A stretch of 64,000 bases of DNA, from assembly GCF_004022215.1 (NCBI RefSeq), contig NZ_SAUZ01000004.1:124001-188000 (forward strand). The letters are read 5' to 3'. Below the pieces are notes generated by a model. That model searched no databases, had not been told where the DNA came from, and saw only the letters and a program-made list of their open reading frames with translations. Positions 1-8,378 of the stretch are shown here, in pieces. The stretch is from Paenirhodobacter populi. GTDB taxonomy: Bacteria; Pseudomonadota; Alphaproteobacteria; Rhodobacterales; Rhodobacteraceae. The position numbers were made by a program, and so were the translations under genes. Positions within the stretch are counted from its first letter, which is position 1, and every line of letters starts with the position of its first letter.

Positions 1-2790
1 GAGCTCGGGAAGATGCTGGAACACGAGGCGCTAGAAGGTGGTGATGTCCAACTGCTCCAAGATCTGGCCGAACGGGCGTCCCGTAGTAACGGGCGCTTGG
101 TTGTTATCGGCATCCTTCATCAATCCTTCGAGCAATATGCAGCCCGTGCTGCTCGTGACGCTCGACAAGAGTGGGCCAAGGTCCAAGGACGATATCAGGA
201 TATTGCATTCCTAAGTGGCGCCGATGAGACGGTTGCGCTTCTTGGGCGCGCAATCGCAAGTGATCCACCGCCATCCGCCTTAGAGCGGGCCCGGATCGTT
301 GCGGAAGCCGTATCGAAACGGCGCCCCACCGAAGCAGGTATTCTGGCCGCTGCCTTGGCCGATACATGGCCCCTAAACCCTGTGACCGCTCTGCTCCTCG
401 GTCCAGTGTCACGTGCGCGCTTCGCACAAAACGAGCGAAGCGTTTTTGGATTCCTGAGTTCAGCTGAACCCTCGGGCTTCCAACAGTTTCTTGCCGAAAC
501 CAAAGTGGGTAAGGGAACATACGATCCCTCAGTTCTTTGGGATTACCTAGCGTCCAATTTCGGGATGACATTGGCCAGTGGCCCCGATGGCAGTCGCTTC
601 AGTCTCGCTTTCGAGGCGATCGAACGCGCAGGCGCTAAAGGCGGAGGCCTTCATGTCGCCCTCACCAAGTCGGCAGCGGTTATTGAGTTCTTCCGCAACG
701 GATCTGGCGTTGCATTGGCTGATGACTTTATCGCTGCAGCACTTCCAACGGCGGGCAACCTCGAGCTAGCCGCCGCCATCAAGGACTTGCTGGACTGGGC
801 TATCCTCATCCGTCAACCTCGTTTGGGTGGCTACGCTCTTTTCGCCGGAAGTGACTTTGATCTGGACGACGCCGTTGGGCGTGCAATTACCCCAATCGAC
901 AATCGACAGCTTGAAAGTATCCCTCACCGAGCAGGCTTCGGCTTTGCGACAGCCAAGCGCCACTACTTCGTAACTGGAACGCTACGCAACTTCGAAATTG
1001 TCCTTCAGGTTGCAGGCACGGGCGATACGGCCAAAGTGCTGTCTGAAACCCTGCTCTCCCGCAAGGAACACGGCAGCGGCGTTCTTGCACTCATGCTGGG
1101 TGATGGCACTCTAACATCCCACGAACTGGATGACTTGGCTAAAAGCACGGCCAAACTGCTCAACGGCAAGAATCGCGCCGTAGCCATTGGAGCCGCTGCC
1201 GACAGCCTTGCCTTGCGCACGATCGCGTCGGAGTTACTGGCTGTGGAGCGCGTGATCCGCGATCATCCACAGCTAGAGGGAGATCGTATTGCACGTCGTG
1301 AAGTTGCGGCGCGCCACTCTCTTTGTGTTGACGAATTACATCGCAGTCTCGAAGCAGCACTCGAGACTGCGCGCTGGATTCTGGCGCCCGCACCTGAGAA
1401 ATCCTGGCAAGAACCTCTTGCAGTAGTTGCAAGTGCATTGGCTGATGCAGCATACCCGTCAGCTCCGATCCTCAAGAGCGAACTCCTCCAGCGGGACAAG
1501 CCGTCATCGAATGCCAACGCCGCATTGCGCGATCTCGCGTATGCGATGGTTAACCGACCCGCAGAGGAAAACCTCGGCATAACAGGATATCCTGCCGAGC
1601 TCGGCTTGTACCTCACAGTCCTAAAACCATTCGGTCTTCACCGTGTGAGAGCAGGTGGAGAATTCACTTTTGGTGACCCGGATCTAAGCGAAGCAGGGCA
1701 ATCATTACAGGCTGCCTGGAGCCTTCTCGATGATGTTGGAGCAAATGGCTTAGACGCCGTTTTTAGCCAGTGGTCCCTACCACCCTTTGGAATCAAAGCC
1801 GGCGTAATGCCGCTTCTTGCCCTTGCTTATATGATGTCCAGACGCGAAAGCGTCGCGGTCTACATCGATGGTGTATATCAAACTGCGATCAATGAGGTGG
1901 TCGTAGATAAGCTGCTTCAGAGACCCTCTGAGTTCCGTTTGCGGCGCGTGGACAGGTCCGTTCGCGAAACCGCGTTTCTCAGCGGCTTGGGTGAGCGCCT
2001 CGGTGTTGCCTGGAGCGAGGGCTCGCTCCCGGTAGCAGCTGCACTGTTTCAACGATTTGAAGCGCTCCCCGCCTACTCCACACGCACTAACAATATTGAC
2101 GCGATCGCACTGAAGATCCGTGCGATCGTAACAAAGGCCTCAGATCCTGAAGCACTTTTGTTCGACGATCTGCCTCAGGCGTTCGGAAACCGGCTGACAG
2201 CGGAGCTGATCTATGACGGTCTCCTTGCCTGTGAGGCCAGCTATCCAGACCTCCTTGAGGAGCTGCGTCAAGCTCTCGCCAAGGCCCTCGGCGTTGATGC
2301 CGGCACATTCGACGGGATTTCTGACCGCGTAACGACGATAAAAGGGCTTACCAGTGACTATGGGTTTGAGGCATTCGGCGATCGCGCCGCCGCCATCGAA
2401 CGAGGCACCGGTGACCTAGAGAGCTTGGTAAGCGTGCTGCTGCACCGCCCAGCCAAAAGCTGGTCCGACAGGGATCGTGAACAAGCCCTTACAGAAATTG
2501 CGCGGTTCGGGAGGCGTTTCCGTGAGTTAGAGGCACTTGCGGTGGTCCGCGATAGACAGTCTCATACCGAAGCGCTCGCCTTGGTCGTTGGGCTGGATCC
2601 AAAGACACCGCCGCTCATGCGCAGCTTCGTCTTGAGCGATAGAGAAAAGAATGCCGCGGCCACTCTCGCAGAGAGAGTGGTTTCTGGCCTTCGGGCTGAC
2701 AATAGATCTGGCCGGCTAAGGCTAGCGGCGCTTGCTCGCGCGGTCGCTATGCTCGCCGCCGAGGGCGATGATGAGGTGGACGCAACATGA
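1..2790 (+). CDS. Large P-loop ATPase-like protein of a defence island (5' partial)
   Basis: The reading frame is open to the first base, so the N-terminus and the Walker A motif lie outside the window; 929 codons are visible. The first residues, ELGKMLE, look like a Walker B strand (hydrophobic-D-E-LGK). They are followed by a sensor-like stretch, NGRLVVIGILHQSFEQYA, of the kind seen in large STAND/BREX PglY-like ATPases. The rest (about 850 residues) has no motif I can name. The stop codon overlaps the start of the PAPS-reductase-like gene (ATGA), so the two are translationally coupled. Role is inferred from context: an ATP-driven component of a DNA-modification or defence system. The exact family is not identified, and more of the operon should lie to the left. 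Confidence 0.7.
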   Translation, partial: ELGKMLEHEALEGGDVQLLQDLAERASRSNGRLVVIGILHQSFEQYAARAARDARQEWAKVQGRYQDIAFLSGADETVALLGRAIASDPPPSALERARIVAEAVSKRRPTEAGILAAALADTWPLNPVTALLLGPVSRARFAQNERSVFGFLSSAEPSGFQQFLAETKVGKGTYDPSVLWDYLASNFGMTLASGPDGSRFSLAFEAIERAGAKGGGLHVALTKSAAVIEFFRNGSGVALADDFIAAALPTAGNLELAAAIKDLLDWAILIRQPRLGGYALFAGSDFDLDDAVGRAITPIDNRQLESIPHRAGFGFATAKRHYFVTGTLRNFEIVLQVAGTGDTAKVLSETLLSRKEHGSGVLALMLGDGTLTSHELDDLAKSTAKLLNGKNRAVAIGAAADSLALRTIASELLAVERVIRDHPQLEGDRIARREVAARHSLCVDELHRSLEAALETARWILAPAPEKSWQEPLAVVASALADAAYPSAPILKSELLQRDKPSSNANAALRDLAYAMVNRPAEENLGITGYPAELGLYLTVLKPFGLHRVRAGGEFTFGDPDLSEAGQSLQAAWSLLDDVGANGLDAVFSQWSLPPFGIKAGVMPLLALAYMMSRRESVAVYIDGVYQTAINEVVVDKLLQRPSEFRLRRVDRSVRETAFLSGLGERLGVAWSEGSLPVAAALFQRFEALPAYSTRTNNIDAIALKIRAIVTKASDPEALLFDDLPQAFGNRLTAELIYDGLLACEASYPDLLEELRQALAKALGVDAGTFDGISDRVTTIKGLTSDYGFEAFGDRAAAIERGTGDLESLVSVLLHRPAKSWSDRDREQALTEIARFGRRFRELEALAVVRDRQSHTEALALVVGLDPKTPPLMRSFVLSDREKNAAATLAERVVSGLRADNRSGRLRLAALARAVAMLAAEGDDEVDAT

Positions 2791-3626
2791 GCACGGAGCG
2801 GCATATCCTTGGAATCTCTGGCGGGCGCGATAGCGCGGCGCTCGCAATCTATATGCGGCAATACAGACCCGAAGTGCAGCTCGAGTACTTTTTTACCGAT
2901 ACAGGGAAAGAGTTGCCTGAGGTCTATAGGTTCCTGGACAAATTGGAAGGTTTCTTGGGCCGTCCGATTGAGCGGTTGAACCCAGATCGTGATTTCGACT
3001 TCTGGCTCAAGGAGTATGGAAACTTCCTTCCCTCGCCGCGCACACGCTGGTGTACGCGTCAACTCAAACTTCGCCCCCTCGAGCATTGGTTGCGCAAAGA
3101 CCTCGACGGCGGCATAGTCGTGCATTCTTATGTAGCGATCAGGGCAGACGAACCGAGCCGTGAGGGCTATCAAGCGACCCACCCCAATATGCGAGTGCAC
3201 CTCCCGCTGCGGGACGCCGGCATAGATCGGCCCGGAGTTCTTGAAATTCTTAAGCACTCCGATGTTGGAGAACCTGATTACTATCAATGGCGGTCGCGCT
3301 CGGGTTGCACCTTCTGCTTTTTCCAGCAGAAGATCGAATGGGTCAGGCTCTTCGAAGAGCACCCAGATCGGTTCAAGGAAGCTGTCGATTACGAAAAGAC
3401 AGCGCTAGACGAAGGGTCACCGTTTACGTGGAGCCAAGGGGAAAGCCTCACAGATCTGATCCAGCCCAAAAGGGTTGAACAGATTAAAAGCGACTACCAG
3501 AAGCGTCGTGAACGCCTGCTTCGGAATCGTAAAGTTAATCCTCTCTCTGCGAACACAGGAACAACGGTCGACGATATCTATGGTGTCGACGAGGGCTCAA
3601 GCAGTTGCGTGATCTGTCATAAATAG
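2787..3626 (+). CDS. Phosphoadenosine phosphosulfate reductase family protein (DndC-like PP-loop)
   Basis: 279 residues. The N-terminal PP-loop SGGRDSAALA (about residues 10-19) marks the adenine-nucleotide alpha-hydrolase fold of PAPS reductases and DndC sulfurtransferases. TDTGKELPEVYRFLDKLE follows, as is usual. Cysteines occur as WCTRQLK, GCTFCFFQ and a C-terminal CVIC, suggesting a metal or Fe-S site as in DndC. It is not a sulfate-assimilation enzyme by context: it is coupled to the large ATPase (ATGA overlap) and faces a helicase-nuclease operon. DndC-type proteins activate DNA for phosphorothioate sulfur insertion; whether this one does so is inference. It ends 8 bp from the convergent PLD gene, with no clear terminator between them. 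Confidence 0.8.
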   Translation: MSTERHILGISGGRDSAALAIYMRQYRPEVQLEYFFTDTGKELPEVYRFLDKLEGFLGRPIERLNPDRDFDFWLKEYGNFLPSPRTRWCTRQLKLRPLEHWLRKDLDGGIVVHSYVAIRADEPSREGYQATHPNMRVHLPLRDAGIDRPGVLEILKHSDVGEPDYYQWRSRSGCTFCFFQQKIEWVRLFEEHPDRFKEAVDYEKTALDEGSPFTWSQGESLTDLIQPKRVEQIKSDYQKRRERLLRNRKVNPLSANTGTTVDDIYGVDEGSSSCVICHK

Positions 3627-3634
3627 AGAATCGG

Positions 3635-4549
3635 CTAAGTGCGGCCGGCGCCAGGTTTGAGACGGACAACAAAACTCGCCGGAGCAATCTCATAACGATC
3701 ACCGAGAAAGCTGGTCATCCATTCTCGGACTATTAACCACTGTTGCTCTGCGTCCAGGTCCCGGGCGACTGGCATCTGGTGGATGATGTCGGCGCCGTCA
3801 GCGTCCCGCAAATCATCAGCAGCCGCTGCAAGTATCCGTTGCACCGCCGGCATCCGCTCGAATGACGCGGCGACAGCTTGGCGGAAAGCCACCTCCTGTA
3901 GACCGGACGGGATACCGAGCGCATCGATGTCGCTGAGCGCCGCCTCCAGGACAGATGCGGCCAAGCGGTCACGTGTCTGCGGCATATAGGCTTGGAACAG
4001 GCGCGAAGGCGCTGCGAGCTGCGGCAGCCACAGCACGGCCGGGGCTGTTGTGGTGGCGTCTGAGACGAGGTTTAATTCGGGCACATGGAGTTCCTCTACG
4101 AGCCTGCGCATCCGGTCTCGCTCCTCGAGAGCCGCGGGCCGAGCTTCTGCAAGCTGTTCGAGAAATTGGCGGACAGCTTCGTCAGTCGACGCTAGCGTAG
4201 TAAGCAATTCGAGGTTTGGTTTGTCCGACCAGCCGAGTGCGGCACCGGTCAAATTTGCGGACCCTATAAGCGCAGCGTGATCCGCGACATAGATCTTGGC
4301 ATGCAGGCGATCAAGAAGTTCAAGCCGCGCCCCATGCCTCGCAGCCACAACATCGAAAACTTCGAGATCGCTCACGCCAACCGCGATCTCAGCAGGAAGC
4401 CACCGCGTCACCACGCGGACCGTTACGTGCGAAGGTATCGTCTGCAGAAGGCGTCTCAGCACCCCCGCCTTGATAAAGGGAGCACAGATCAAGACGCCTC
4501 GCGTCGCGGCTGCGAGGTGTTCAACCAGTCGGTCTCCATCGCGACGCAT
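3635..4549 (-). CDS. Phospholipase D-like domain protein (probable nuclease)
   Basis: 304 residues. A single HKD-type motif, HAKIYVADHAALIGSANLTG (about residues 83-102), gives the catalytic His, Lys, Asp and Ser/Asn of the PLD superfamily. One motif per chain implies a dimeric active site, as in Nuc/BfiI-type nucleases and PLD subunits of defence systems (DISARM DrmC, Dpd DpdK). It has no signal peptide. It is the last gene of a minus-strand operon: its ATG overlaps the stop of the GHKL ATPase gene (TGATG). The C-terminal 150 residues are unassigned. Likely role: DNA-cleaving effector or restriction subunit of this island. Confidence 0.8.
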   Translation of the reverse strand: MRRDGDRLVEHLAAATRGVLICAPFIKAGVLRRLLQTIPSHVTVRVVTRWLPAEIAVGVSDLEVFDVVAARHGARLELLDRLHAKIYVADHAALIGSANLTGAALGWSDKPNLELLTTLASTDEAVRQFLEQLAEARPAALEERDRMRRLVEELHVPELNLVSDATTTAPAVLWLPQLAAPSRLFQAYMPQTRDRLAASVLEAALSDIDALGIPSGLQEVAFRQAVAASFERMPAVQRILAAAADDLRDADGADIIHQMPVARDLDAEQQWLIVREWMTSFLGDRYEIAPASFVVRLKPGAGRT

Positions 4550-6372
4550 CAGACGTCCTCGGCGCTAACGGGCTCAAGAAAGTCCCGCGCCAACTTTCCC
4601 CATGCCTCACGCACCCGCTCGTAGCGCGAGAGGTTGGGTGGATCTTCTCGTTCCATGCGTGCCCACGCCGCGAACATAACCCGGACGGCTCGACTGGCTT
4701 TTAGGAGCCTATCCTGCAGCTCGGTGCTCGAAAGGCTATCGAGGTCATCGTCCGCAGAGACGGTGTCGAAGATCATCTCGAACCCTGGATGGCGCCGGTT
4801 GAATACGACTTCCGTCGTGTGACCCCGAGCGACCACTGTAAAAAGTTCGCCTGAACTGCCCAGCGTCTTGTCGATAAACAGAATCTTAAGGTCACCCGAC
4901 ACTACGCGCGCGACGATCTCCTCCGCCGCCTGCTCGTCAATCCCATCTTCCTTGAGATCTTCAGAAATGTCCTCGACATCCTCAGGCGTTGGGGGTGTAT
5001 CGCCGTCAGGGATTGGGTTGGTCTTGTCCCGCTCCTTCCACTTCTCGTTCGTATCCTCGGTCGGATCACCATCGCCGTGCCGCTTGCCGGGACGGCGGGA
5101 ACCTTTCCCCTGCACCTTGATCGTCTCACGAAGCGCGCGAAGATTGCGTTTGATTGCCTCGGAGAGGTGTAGGAGAACCCCCTTAGGGTCGCCCTCTTCA
5201 CGGAGACGCTCTATAACTTCGGGAAGTGTCTCTTCACCCTCCGCGAGTTCCCTCCAATCAAGGGCGGAAAGTTCGTTGAAGACAGTTGCTGCCTGCTTGT
5301 TATTGGTGACGCCAAAAATCTCATCCAGATCGGCAGGGAATTCAACCTCGCAACCCCACCATCGGTCGCGAGGATCGTATTGGATGGTCCAGGAGCGATC
5401 AAGCATCAGCTCCCGCCCTGCTCGCATGACAGATACGCCGATGTTTTCGGCGGCATCCTTGCCATACTTTGTATCGCCGCGGTTGGAGCTGCCAGCCAGT
5501 TCGAGCGTAGTCGGCTTGGCAACTGAATAGGACGTACGAACCTCGAATACCTCGCCGTTCACCTCGACGCTGATGGGTTCATCCCGCACATGCTCGAACA
5601 TTGGCTCAGTATTGTAGGGAGCGGGCAGTGTAGGCGCCGGAAGGAGATACATCGGATCGTTGATGGTGACCGGGTTCTTCTCAAGAGCCAAGTCCTCGCC
5701 GCCTACGAGATTAATGCTCAGACTCTTGTCGTTGATGAAACGGCGATGGATCCGGCCGAGCAGCCAGCCAGTGTTGCGCAAGGTCGCTCTAGCGCCTTTC
5801 CAAGTCATGCGATCCGCGCCAAGCTTCGACCAAACGACGAGCGTTCCGCTGGTACCAAGCCCTTCTGCACGCCTACGCCATTCTTCGGGCACAGAGGAAG
5901 GTCGAGGTAGTGGCACATCTCTCAGCTTGCGCTGACGGATCTCATCGACGTCCAAATACGAATGCAACGCGTTATCCGGGCCATTTTGCCAGGTCCAGAT
6001 ATCTACTCGTGCAGCCTGAGAGATTGAGGCATTGGGAAGACCCATGCCGAATCGACCAATGCCGCTACGGTCATTGAGACGAGTGCCGTTGCCGAACTGC
6101 AGCGCCTTGCGGAGCACTATTCCGGTCATTCCGTCGCCGTCATCGAGAACTGCGATCTTGGCAAGTCGCTTTAGATGACGCTGATTGATTTGCTGCACCG
6201 TCTCGACACAGATGATCTCAACTGACTTGGCATTGGCCTGAACCGAGTTGTCGATCAGTTCGGCCAGTGCATAAGCGGTATTCTTGTAGCCGTTGTCACG
6301 CATCGCCTGGATGGCGAGGTCGGGCGGGATAAAGGAAGCATCTTCCTGATCCGTTTCGGTTTCAGTGTTCAT
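4549..6372 (-). CDS. GHKL-type (HSP90/MutL-like) ATPase of the defence operon
   Basis: 607 residues from the ATG at 6372, chosen because a GGAAG lies 9 bases upstream; the frame is also open to 6438. The Bergerat ATP-binding boxes are clear: N box ALAELIDNSVQANA (about residue 35), G1 DDGDGM (about residue 78), G2 RFGMGLPNA (about residue 105). Such folds act in MutL, type II topoisomerases, HSP90 and several defence systems. The C-terminal half contains a charged, low-complexity linker rich in D, E, K and P (about residues 425-480) and then an unassigned domain. The gene overlaps the end of the upstream helicase gene by 11 bp and the PLD gene by 1 bp, so the three are likely one complex. Confidence 0.78.
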   Translation of the reverse strand: MNTETETDQEDASFIPPDLAIQAMRDNGYKNTAYALAELIDNSVQANAKSVEIICVETVQQINQRHLKRLAKIAVLDDGDGMTGIVLRKALQFGNGTRLNDRSGIGRFGMGLPNASISQAARVDIWTWQNGPDNALHSYLDVDEIRQRKLRDVPLPRPSSVPEEWRRRAEGLGTSGTLVVWSKLGADRMTWKGARATLRNTGWLLGRIHRRFINDKSLSINLVGGEDLALEKNPVTINDPMYLLPAPTLPAPYNTEPMFEHVRDEPISVEVNGEVFEVRTSYSVAKPTTLELAGSSNRGDTKYGKDAAENIGVSVMRAGRELMLDRSWTIQYDPRDRWWGCEVEFPADLDEIFGVTNNKQAATVFNELSALDWRELAEGEETLPEVIERLREEGDPKGVLLHLSEAIKRNLRALRETIKVQGKGSRRPGKRHGDGDPTEDTNEKWKERDKTNPIPDGDTPPTPEDVEDISEDLKEDGIDEQAAEEIVARVVSGDLKILFIDKTLGSSGELFTVVARGHTTEVVFNRRHPGFEMIFDTVSADDDLDSLSSTELQDRLLKASRAVRVMFAAWARMEREDPPNLSRYERVREAWGKLARDFLEPVSAEDV

Positions 6373-8014
6373 TCCAAACATCTTCCCAGTTGAAGAAAGC
6401 TTCTGCGACGTCCCCGAATCCTGGATAGTTCGGATCATGGACCGTCAGAATCTCGCAGGTTGCGTTGCCCCCAGCCTTGATGCCTCGCGTTGCGCGGCCG
6501 ACCATCTGACTAAACAGCACCAGGGACTTGGTTGGGCGAGCTATAATGGCCGCACTCGTTCTTGGTGCATCGAAGCCGGTGGTCAGCACACCGAAGTTGC
6601 AGACCACGATCGGCCTCGCTGCAGGCGATTTGAACGTCTTAAGGATTGCCGATCGGCGTGCAGCCGGCGTCCCGCCGGTCACGACGAGGCTTTCAATCTC
6701 ATAGGCACTGAGAGCGGCTGCCAGATCCTCGGCATGACCCACCGAAGCCGCAAACAGAATGATCCGTTGATGCCCCCGGTTGATCAACTGCCGAACTCCC
6801 TCAATGACAGCGAGGTTGCGCCCCGTGTCCATCGCTAGCTTCTCGAGTATATCGTCCGAATAGTCGTCCAGCCGGGCAAGCCGTTTCAGCGCCTCAGGCG
6901 ACGGCGATGTTTCCGGCTGGTATTCAATCCTCGAAAACTCGGGCCTCGCCAAATATCCTTCCGTAAGCAGGTATTCTACAGGATTATCATAGCCATCGAC
7001 TTCAAGCACCACCTTGGATCCACCAAAGAATCTAGCTAGTTCCTTGTCCTCAGCGATGTCGTTCCAAGAGCGCCCTGGAGTCGCCGAAAGGCCGAGTACC
7101 GCGTCCGCTTGACCTGCGTCTGCGAGGCCTTCAATGACAGCGCGGTAGGTCGGCGCAATAGCCTGATGCGCTTCGTCCATCACTATGAGCCGAGTCCTCG
7201 CACTCAACCGTAGGAATCCTGTGCTATCGCGGGATCGCCAGGCATGCAGCTTTGCGAGACCGCCGACGACGACTCCGTCAGTCAAGTCGCCGGGCGCGTC
7301 GTTGTAGTCTCCCCAGAACCGATGCAGTACAAGGGGACGGTTGCCGAGAGCTGCCCAGGCGGTTTCGAACGTCTCGGCCGCCTGCTCAAGGAGCTCGCGA
7401 CTGCTGGCCAGCCAAGCCACCACGCAAGGCTCCGATTCATTCAGAATGCGCGCAATATAATGCATCGCCGTTCGTGTTTTACCGGCACCCGTTGGCATGT
7501 GGATGAGTGTGCGTCCATAACCGGACCCGATCTTACCGTAAGTCCTTCGCACCACCGACCGCTGGTGGGCAAACAGCCCAAACTGGGTCCCAATGGATTG
7601 CCGCGGCAATTCTCTTGCCGCGTTAGCAAGCTCCTCCGGCTCAAGACCGAAAAAACCCGAGACGATGGGCCAAACGGCGGACGATGTCAGGTGGTCAGAT
7701 AAATCCCTCTCAACGACCAAACCTTCTTTGGCCACACGGTGTTCGAGCTCGTCGATTTTCCCGGGATCAAGGTTACGAAGTAGTGTCTTCCTAAGATCTG
7801 GCGAAGAAAAGACCAGACGCGGCCTGTTCCGGATCATGCGCAACGCTGCCCTCTTGAGGGCGGTCCGGTCAGACTGTGTTCCGATCGGAAGCAGGGGCAG
7901 AACACGCGTTCCAACAACGATCTGGAGGTCCCGAATGGTAAGGCGATCAAGGACGGCATCAAGCATTTGCCCAGGACTACCGCCAGCATATCCACGCTTG
8001 ATGTCAAAGCTCAC
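6362..8014 (-). CDS. DEAD/DEAH-box SF2 helicase of the defence operon
   Basis: 550 residues. Helicase motifs in order: Walker A MPTGAGKTRTAMHYIA (motif I), MDEAHQ (II, DEAH type), LSATPGR (III), NFGVLTTGFDAPRTSA (V) and QMVGRATRG (VI). The arginine fingers are intact, so it should be an active ATPase of the type I/III restriction-helicase class. The first 150 residues are not recognised and may bind DNA or partners. It is the promoter-proximal gene of a three-gene operon with the GHKL ATPase and PLD protein, and is divergent from the SF1 helicase gene across 364 bp. Inference: the motor of a restriction-like complex. Confidence 0.85.
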   Translation of the reverse strand: MSFDIKRGYAGGSPGQMLDAVLDRLTIRDLQIVVGTRVLPLLPIGTQSDRTALKRAALRMIRNRPRLVFSSPDLRKTLLRNLDPGKIDELEHRVAKEGLVVERDLSDHLTSSAVWPIVSGFFGLEPEELANAARELPRQSIGTQFGLFAHQRSVVRRTYGKIGSGYGRTLIHMPTGAGKTRTAMHYIARILNESEPCVVAWLASSRELLEQAAETFETAWAALGNRPLVLHRFWGDYNDAPGDLTDGVVVGGLAKLHAWRSRDSTGFLRLSARTRLIVMDEAHQAIAPTYRAVIEGLADAGQADAVLGLSATPGRSWNDIAEDKELARFFGGSKVVLEVDGYDNPVEYLLTEGYLARPEFSRIEYQPETSPSPEALKRLARLDDYSDDILEKLAMDTGRNLAVIEGVRQLINRGHQRIILFAASVGHAEDLAAALSAYEIESLVVTGGTPAARRSAILKTFKSPAARPIVVCNFGVLTTGFDAPRTSAAIIARPTKSLVLFSQMVGRATRGIKAGGNATCEILTVHDPNYPGFGDVAEAFFNWEDVWNEH

Positions 8015-8378
8015 TGGTATCTTGTCCTAGCTCTGTGCCCGATGGGAGGATTGGGTACTTAAGGGAAAGGAATTTGGTTCTAGCCGGAAATTAGGTTGTT
8101 CGGTGACAGCATATTGCTATCGCATCCTCGCGACCGCGTGAAGTCTCAGGATTGCTGGCTACGAATCTCTGCAACATCGGTCAAAGGACGACCTTGGCGA
8201 AGTCGCGCACGAAACATGCAACAGGTGCACCGTGGCCCCTTAGACGCTGATCGATGTTTCGAGCAGCAGGGCCTTCGGGAGCTAACGATCAGCTTCCCTC
8301 GCGGGGACACTTCGTTCATGTTGCTAAGGAAACACCACTATTTTTGCCGCACGTATAGATGAGGAACGTAGGGAAAGC
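8015..8378. promoter_or_regulatory. Divergent intergenic region between the two helicase genes
   Basis: This 364-bp gap must hold promoters for the leftward helicase/GHKL/PLD operon and the rightward SF1 helicase gene. I see no strong inverted repeat, no LexA box (GTTC-N7-GTTC) and no convincing reading frame. A short frame with ATG at 8096 exists but has no good ribosome site and no recognisable protein. Confidence 0.35.

Noticed and set aside
2562-3362. 266-codon minus-strand frame across the ATPase/PAPS-reductase junction
   Set aside because: Antisense to two real, coupled genes; no motif.
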